Under the pieces are notes generated by a model, which saw nothing but the letters and a program-made list of their open reading frames with translations, searched no databases and was not told the origin of the DNA. Position numbers and translations under genes: made by a program. Source: JAISGQ01 sp045604965 (GTDB lineage: Bacteria; Bacillota; Clostridia; Oscillospirales; Acutalibacteraceae). Taken from it: 64,000 nt of DNA. Position 1 is the first letter of the stretch. Each line of letters begins with the position of its first letter. The DNA lies in assembly GCA_045604965.1 (NCBI GenBank), contig JAZUPB010000014.1:70632-134631 (forward strand), read 5' to 3'. This document shows, in pieces, positions 59,265 to 64,000 of the stretch.

Positions 59265-59759
59265 ATGCGCAAAATCATCAGCAATCTGCCCTTTAACGGA
59301 ACAGAGGAGCAGAAAGCAAAACTGATGGCAGCAATCGAAGCTCACAAGGAGCAGAGAGGTGCTGTCATGCCCGTCCTTCAGGCAGCACAGGAGATCTACG
59401 GTTACCTGCCCTATGAGGTTCAGCTTATGGTAGCAGAAGGTCTTAACGAGCCGCTTGAGAAGGTTTACGGTGTAGCAACATTCTATTCTCAGTTCGCACT
59501 TTCCCCCAAGGGTAAGTATCACATCTCCGTCTGCCTCGGTACTGCTTGCTACGTAAAGGGCGCACAGGCTCTTGTTGACAAGATCACTGAGATCACAGGC
59601 GTTCGTCCCGAGGAGTGCTCCTCCGACGGTAAGTTCTCCCTCACAGCATGCCGCTGCATCGGCGCATGCGGACTTGCTCCCGTTCTCACCATCAACGATG
59701 ATGTTTACGGCAGACTTACCGCTGACGATATCCCCGGCATTCTCGCAAAGTACGAATAA
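59265..59759 (+). CDS. NuoE/HydC-type thioredoxin-like [2Fe-2S] subunit
   Basis: 164 residues. A helical N-terminal bundle (RGAVMPVLQAAQEIYGYLP, EPLEKVYGVATFYSQF) precedes a thioredoxin-like [2Fe-2S] domain with ligand cysteines in CLGTACYVKG and CRCIGACGLAPVL. It matches NADH dehydrogenase subunit E and the HydC subunit of electron-bifurcating [FeFe] hydrogenases, which pass electrons between NADH and ferredoxin. The start is ATG at 59265 with AAGGAGG; the longer frame from 59202 starts in the leader. Strongly biased codon use indicates high expression. It is first in the redox operon that ends with a NuoF/HydB subunit. Confidence 0.93.
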   Translation: MRKIISNLPFNGTEEQKAKLMAAIEAHKEQRGAVMPVLQAAQEIYGYLPYEVQLMVAEGLNEPLEKVYGVATFYSQFALSPKGKYHISVCLGTACYVKGAQALVDKITEITGVRPEECSSDGKFSLTACRCIGACGLAPVLTINDDVYGRLTADDIPGILAKYE

Positions 59760-59785
59760 TCTGTACGAGATAAGAGGGAAAGTAA

Positions 59786-60145
59786 ATGAAAATCTGTACC
59801 ATTCAAGAGCTGCTTAATGCAAAGGTTCTTTGTAACGAAGAAATGCTCGGTCATCACGTATATTCCGCCTGCGGAAGCGATATGATGAGCGATGTTCTCG
59901 CATATGTCAAGGATCAGGCTGTGCTGCTCACGGGGCTTGTAAATGCTCAGGTAATCAGAACCGCAGAAATGATGGATATGGTATGCATCGTTTTTGTGCG
60001 CAGCAAGCAGCCCACGGAGGAAATGATACAGCTCGCTGTCGATCACGGTATAGTTCTGCTTTCGACAGAAATGCGCATGTATGAAGCGTGCGGACGGCTT
60101 TACTCAAACGGCCTTACAGGCACCGCAAAGAAAGGCGGTCAGTAA
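59786..60145 (+). CDS. DRTGG-domain protein
   Basis: 119 residues of the DRTGG fold (MKICTIQELLNAKVLCNEE, HHVYSACGSDMMSDVLAYV, LLTGLVNAQVIRTAEMMDMVCIVFVRSKQP, DHGIVLLSTEMRMYEACGRLYSNGL). DRTGG domains are found in phosphotransacetylase-related and CBS-type proteins and as single-domain partners of hydrogenase signalling clusters; no enzymatic activity is known. It is translationally tied to the HATPase gene, which starts at the base after its stop. A role as sensor or adaptor for the redox cassette is inference. Confidence 0.85.
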   Translation: MKICTIQELLNAKVLCNEEMLGHHVYSACGSDMMSDVLAYVKDQAVLLTGLVNAQVIRTAEMMDMVCIVFVRSKQPTEEMIQLAVDHGIVLLSTEMRMYEACGRLYSNGLTGTAKKGGQ

Positions 60146-60568
<423 letters not shown>

Positions 60569-60569
60569 T

Positions 60570-61856
60570 ATGACTAATTACAAGCATTCGGTATACCTCG
60601 ATCCGCAGAAATGTCACGGCTGTACTGCCTGTATGAAGCACTGCCCCACCGAGGCGATAAGAATACGCGATGGGAAGGCAGAGATCAGTGCAGACAGGTG
60701 CATAGACTGCGGACAGTGTATCCGCGTTTGTGCGCACCACGCCAAAAAACCTGTCCACAGCAAGCTTGAAAAGCTTGATGATTACAAGTGGAAGATAGCG
60801 CTTCCTGCGCCGACCCTTTACGGTCAGTTTGATTCCCTTGAGGATGTGGACTATGTCCTGGACGGACTTCTTAAAATAGGGTTTGACGATGTTTTTGAGG
60901 TTTCTGCAGCAGCAGAAACGGTATCGGGATACACCAGAATGTATCTGCACACCGATATGGTGGTAAAGCCTGTTATAAGCTCTGCCTGCCCTGCGGTCGT
61001 CAGACTGATCGAAACACGTTTTCCTTCTCTGAAGGATCATATAATGCCTCTGCTGCCTCCTGTTGAAATAGCCGCTATAAAGGCTCGCGAAAAGGCAATG
61101 AAGGAGCATCCGGAGCTTTCTGAAAAGGATATAGGAATATTCTTCATATCTCCCTGTCCTGCGAAGGTCAGCTACGTTACAAACGACATCGGCGGAAAAC
61201 GCAGTCAGGTTGACGAAGTAATCGCAGTAAACGATGTTTACTTCCTGCTTCTCAACGTAATGAAGAGGGAAAATACTCCCCAGCAGATAGCACAGTCCGG
61301 TAAAATCGGCGTAGGCTGGGCTACAACGGGCGGAGAAGCTTCCGCGATCTTCAACGAGCGTTATCTTGCTGCAGACGGCATTGATAATGTAACGCGTGTT
61401 CTCGATATGATAGAAACAGGAAATATGCCCCAGCTTGAGTTTATTGAGCTCAATGCCTGCCCCGGCGGCTGCGTCGGCGGTGTTATGACGGTTGAAAACC
61501 CCTACATAGCAAAGGCGAGACTTCAGACTCTCAGAAAATATATGCCTGTTTCACAAAACACCATAATTGATGATGAATATATTCCCGAAAGCTGCTTCTT
61601 TGATACTATTCCCACATTCCAGCCGATAAACCGCTTAAGCGACAATATCGGCGCTTCCATCAGAATGATGGCAGAGATACAGAGAGTGCGCGAAAGTCTT
61701 CCCGGCATAGACTGCGGAACCTGCGGCGCCCCTAACTGCCGCGCATTTGCTGAGGACGTGGTAAAGGGAAAGGCTCAGCTCTCCGACTGCATAATCAGTA
61801 TGAGGGAAGAGCTGAAAAAGTATCTTGAAAGCAAGAAAGATAAAGAGGAGGCGTAA
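60570..61856 (+). CDS. Divergent [FeFe]-hydrogenase-like protein (HydS-type, presumed sensory)
   Basis: 428 residues. The N-terminal two-[4Fe-4S] ferredoxin region has Cys 15, 18, 21, 25 and 44, 47, 50, 54. The H-cluster domain carries L1 as SSACPAVV (ligand Cys near 140; the proton-transfer Cys is Ala), L2 as SPCPAKVSY (Cys near 196), and L3 as LNACPGGCVGG (Cys near 297 and 301). The C-terminal region has CGTCGAPNCRAFAEDVV ... LSDC, a [4Fe-4S] PF04060-type domain. All four H-cluster ligand cysteines are kept but the proton-transfer residue is not, as in sensory HydS proteins of Thermotoga type. Unlike those it has no PAS domain. It probably senses hydrogen or redox state rather than producing hydrogen (inference). 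Confidence 0.88.
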   Translation: MTNYKHSVYLDPQKCHGCTACMKHCPTEAIRIRDGKAEISADRCIDCGQCIRVCAHHAKKPVHSKLEKLDDYKWKIALPAPTLYGQFDSLEDVDYVLDGLLKIGFDDVFEVSAAAETVSGYTRMYLHTDMVVKPVISSACPAVVRLIETRFPSLKDHIMPLLPPVEIAAIKAREKAMKEHPELSEKDIGIFFISPCPAKVSYVTNDIGGKRSQVDEVIAVNDVYFLLLNVMKRENTPQQIAQSGKIGVGWATTGGEASAIFNERYLAADGIDNVTRVLDMIETGNMPQLEFIELNACPGGCVGGVMTVENPYIAKARLQTLRKYMPVSQNTIIDDEYIPESCFFDTIPTFQPINRLSDNIGASIRMMAEIQRVRESLPGIDCGTCGAPNCRAFAEDVVKGKAQLSDCIISMREELKKYLESKKDKEEA

Positions 61857-61859
61857 ATA

Positions 61860-62186
61860 ATGACTGTATCTCAGTTTGCCTCTGAAAAAGGCCTGCGTGT
61901 CCTTTCACTTCCGAAGCCCGAAAGGGAGATAGAGGGAGGATACATAGGCGACCTGCTCAGCTGGGTAATGAGCAAGGCGGAAAGCGGTAATGCGTGGATA
62001 ACCATAATGAGCAACGCCAACATCTGTGCTGTTGCAACACTTACGGATGTATCCTGCATAATCCTCGCAGAAAGCGTTGAGCTTGATGAGAATGTCAGAG
62101 CTCTTGCGGAGGAAAAGGGCATCAATGTTCTCTCTTCCGAGAAATCTGCATTTGATATAGCTGCGCTTGTAGCTTCTGTTCTGTAA
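61860..62186 (+). CDS. DRTGG-domain protein, second copy
   Basis: 108 residues. The order of segments is that of the DRTGG domain (TVSQFASEKGLRVLSLPKPE, GGYIGDLLSWVMSKAESGNAW, SCIILAESVELDENVRALAEEKGINVLSSEKSAFDIA), though it diverges strongly from the copy at 59786. It starts 3 nt after the HydS-like gene, with an AGAGGAGG ribosome site inside that gene. Two DRTGG copies in one operon suggest a heteromeric adaptor pair; their ligand is unknown. Confidence 0.82.
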   Translation: MTVSQFASEKGLRVLSLPKPEREIEGGYIGDLLSWVMSKAESGNAWITIMSNANICAVATLTDVSCIILAESVELDENVRALAEEKGINVLSSEKSAFDIAALVASVL

Positions 62187-62190
62187 TATT

Positions 62191-62925
62191 ATGGGAAAGT
62201 ATTATTACGACTTTCACATTCATTCCTGCTTATCACCCTGCGGCGAAGATGAAAGCACGCCCAACAGCGTAGCCGGAATGTGTGCAATAAACGGCATACA
62301 GATAGCCGCACTGACGGATCATAACACCTGCCGCAATTGCCCTGCGTTTTACGTGGCGGCGAAGAGGTACGGAGTTATCCCTATAGCAGGTATGGAGCTT
62401 ACAACAATGGAAGATATCCACATCGTATGCCTGTTTGAAAATCTTGAGGACGCCCTGGCGTTCAATGATGAGATAGACAAACGGAGGATGAGGATAGAAA
62501 ACAGACCTGACCTTTTCGGTAATCAGCAGATATGCGACGATGAGGACAACGTCATCGGCATCGAAAAGGATCTTCTGATAAACGCAACGGATATTTCAAT
62601 AGATGAAGTACCCGAGGTGGTGGAGCGATATAACGGCATATGTTATCCCGCTCACATCGACCGAACATCAAACGGCATAGTCGCAACGCTGGGTGTATTC
62701 CCCGAGACGCCTGTTTTCACTTGCTTTGAGCTGTATAACAGCGAAAAGTACGAAGAGTATGCGGAAAGATTTCCGATGCTCAGAAATATGAAAATGCTGG
62801 TTGGTTCGGATGCACACAACCTTATGGATTTAAGGGATGCGGAAGCGTTTCTTGAAATAGAGGACGAACCCTACAGCGGCGACTTTGTCAGAAAACAGCT
62901 TTTTAAGGTGCTGAGAGGACAATGA
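62191..62925 (+). CDS. PHP-domain phosphoesterase
   Basis: 244 residues. PHP metal-binding motifs are visible as YDFHIHSCLSPCGEDESTPN (HxH), ALTDHNTCRNCPAFY, IAGMELTTMEDIHIVCLF, YPAHIDRTSNG and LVGSDAHNLMDL. The layout fits the YciV/TrpH-like group, which cleaves phosphodiesters or phosphates (for example RNase AM or AMP phosphatase); the substrate is unknown here. It begins 4 nt after the second DRTGG gene and overlaps the next HATPase gene by 4 nt (ATGA), a conserved type of coupling. A nucleotide second messenger as substrate is speculation. Confidence 0.9.
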   Translation: MGKYYYDFHIHSCLSPCGEDESTPNSVAGMCAINGIQIAALTDHNTCRNCPAFYVAAKRYGVIPIAGMELTTMEDIHIVCLFENLEDALAFNDEIDKRRMRIENRPDLFGNQQICDDEDNVIGIEKDLLINATDISIDEVPEVVERYNGICYPAHIDRTSNGIVATLGVFPETPVFTCFELYNSEKYEEYAERFPMLRNMKMLVGSDAHNLMDLRDAEAFLEIEDEPYSGDFVRKQLFKVLRGQ

Positions 62926-63482
62926 AAGAATTATCCCTTAACATACTCGACATAGCGGAAAACTCAGTCAAGGCGAGAGCTAAGCTCATCACCATCGCAC
63001 TTGAGGAAACGGAAAACACTCTGAGATTTACAATTACCGATGACGGCTGCGGAATGAAGCCCGAGTTTCTCAAAAACGTAACAAACCCATATGTGACCAC
63101 AAGGACAACTCGTCCGGTTGGAATGGGAATATCGTTTCTGAAGCTTGCGGCAGAACAGACCGGCGGAAATCTTACAATAGAGTCAAAATCCGAAGAGCTT
63201 TCCCCGGAAGAGCACGGAACGGTTCTTTCTGCACTCTTTTACACCGATCATATCGATTATGTGCCGCTCGGCGATATAGTTTCGACTATAACAACGCTGA
63301 TCCACGGCTCACCCGATATAGAATTCGTTTTCGAGCACACCCACCCGAAGGGGGAGATTTCCCTTGACACTCGTCAGATGCGAGAAATACTGGGTGAGGT
63401 ACCGCTTGACAGCGCAGAGGTAATAGCCTGGATCGGAGAGTTCCTCAGGGAACAGTACACCGAGTCCGGTTACGATAATTAA
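62922..63482 (+). CDS. HATPase domain protein, histidine-kinase-like
   Basis: 186 residues. GHKL motifs: LSLNILDIAENSVKARAKLI (N box), FTITDDGCGMKPEFL (G1), RPVGMGISFLKLAAEQTGGN (G2). No dimerisation/phosphoacceptor domain precedes it; a 70-residue C-terminal region (DYVPLGDIVSTITTLIHG ... LDTRQMREIL) is unassigned. Stand-alone ATPases like this are found next to NuoE/HydS-type genes in Clostridia and are often annotated as sensor histidine kinases, although they lack the required His. It overlaps the PHP gene by 4 nt. Confidence 0.87.
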   Translation: MKELSLNILDIAENSVKARAKLITIALEETENTLRFTITDDGCGMKPEFLKNVTNPYVTTRTTRPVGMGISFLKLAAEQTGGNLTIESKSEELSPEEHGTVLSALFYTDHIDYVPLGDIVSTITTLIHGSPDIEFVFEHTHPKGEISLDTRQMREILGEVPLDSAEVIAWIGEFLREQYTESGYDN

Positions 63483-63517
63483 TCTTTATAATATTATTCG
63501 GAAAGGAATGTTATATT

Positions 63518-63889
63518 ATGAAATCTTTAGCGGAACTCGCTGCAATCAAGGAGCGTATGAAGGGTAAGGTTGTTATCCGCGAAGGCTCCGGAGAGATCCG
63601 TGTAGTCGTCGGTATGGCTACCTGCGGAATCGCAGCAGGCGCACGTCCCGTTCTTGCAGCATTCGTTGAGGGTGTTGCAAATGCAGGTCTTGCTGACAAG
63701 GTCAGCGTAACCCAGACAGGCTGCATCGGCATCTGCCAGTATGAGCCCGTTGTCGAGGTCTACACCTCCGACACAGAGAAGACCACCTACGTCAAGATGG
63801 ATGCAGAGAAGGCTGCACGCGTAATTGAGGAGCATCTCAAGAACGGTAACGTCGTCGCTGAGTACACCATCAACAACGTTGCAAAATAA
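63518..63889 (+). CDS. Thioredoxin-like [2Fe-2S] ferredoxin subunit
   Basis: 123 residues. The pattern VVVGMATCGIAAGARPVLAAFVEG followed by VTQTGCIGICQYEPVVEVYT carries four ligand cysteines of a thioredoxin-like [2Fe-2S] cluster. This is the extra small subunit commonly found just before the NuoF/HydB gene in bifurcating hydrogenase operons. It transfers electrons within the complex. AAAGGAATG precedes the ATG. It has strongly biased codons like the NuoE-type gene, in contrast with the signalling genes between them, so the structural subunits appear more highly expressed. Confidence 0.92.
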   Translation: MKSLAELAAIKERMKGKVVIREGSGEIRVVVGMATCGIAAGARPVLAAFVEGVANAGLADKVSVTQTGCIGICQYEPVVEVYTSDTEKTTYVKMDAEKAARVIEEHLKNGNVVAEYTINNVAK

Positions 63890-63905
63890 GAGGAGGAACT
63901 GACAA

Positions 63906-64000
63906 ATGATTCGTGCTGAAGTGCTTATCTGCGGAGGTACCGGTTGTACTTCCTCCGGCAGTGTTAAAATTCAGGCAGCATTCAATGAGCACCTCGCAGC
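63906..64000 (+). CDS. NuoF/HydB-type subunit, N-terminal fragment (cut by window edge)
   Basis: Open to the right edge: MIRAEVLICGGTGCTSSGSV and KIQAAFNEHLAA. The start of HydB/NuoF fusion subunits has the same VLICGGTGCTSSGS [2Fe-2S] thioredoxin-like region. The full protein would carry FMN, NADH and Fe-S sites outside the window. Spacing to the previous gene is 16 nt, with AGAGGAGG upstream. Confidence 0.88.
   Translation, partial: MIRAEVLICGGTGCTSSGSVKIQAAFNEHLA

Overview
The window looks like chromosomal DNA of a fibre-degrading, anaerobic, Gram-positive Clostridia member, most likely a Ruminococcus-like Oscillospiraceae/Ruminococcaceae species. The supports are: Shine-Dalgarno-led genes with frequent TTG and GTG starts; consensus sigma-A promoters with 17-nt spacers; lipoproteins and VanW/InlB-type surface proteins without an outer-membrane system; phosphorylase-based glycan use (GH94 cellobiose phosphorylase, GH130 plus cellobiose 2-epimerase); and an electron-bifurcating [FeFe]-hydrogenase type operon. 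I saw no rRNA, tRNA, CRISPR array, insertion sequence or prophage. The species assignment is inference.

Layout. 1-9.2 kb: the 5' part of a GH94 phosphorylase, a lipoprotein/carbamoyltransferase-like pair, a GNAT enzyme with a possibly frameshifted zinc-ribbon relic, a secreted InlB-repeat protein with a papain-like C-terminus paired with a lipoprotein, the serC-serA serine operon, and a GerMN lipoprotein. 9.2-20.6 kb: a GH3 glycosidase, a membrane-anchored LRR protein, and an apparent operon of GH13 amylase, ABC-2 transporter, lipoprotein and KtrB-like potassium transporter. 20.7-30.5 kb: an uncharacterised three-gene module (cytosolic protein, DUF4173-like membrane protein, zinc-ribbon/TM2 protein), a Cys-rich LRR surface protein, a MATE exporter, a GNAT/DUF2804 pair, and a PadR-HAAS pair whose promoter contains a perfect 21-bp palindrome.

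30.5-43 kb: a membrane protein, a mannoside operon (GH130, 2-epimerase, LacI), a YcxB-like protein, a large VanW protein, an excisionase-like HTH gene, and a very highly expressed-looking sugar ABC transporter (binding protein plus two permeases, no ATPase) with a structured leader. 43-54.4 kb: a cell-envelope/division block (zapA, U32 peptidase, dut, transglutaminase-like lipoprotein, maf, mreBCD, PBP2) followed by an ECF sigma/anti-sigma pair with a recognisable ECF-type promoter. 54.4-58.9 kb: a leftward lipid operon (plsC-like, plsX, degV/fakB, fakA). 59.2-64 kb: a rightward redox operon that interleaves NADH-dehydrogenase-like subunits with a divergent HydS-like [FeFe]-hydrogenase protein, two DRTGG proteins, two HATPase proteins and a PHP phosphoesterase. 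This last block is the best candidate for an incompletely understood system: it looks like a hydrogen/redox sensing and signalling cassette embedded in the genes it may control.
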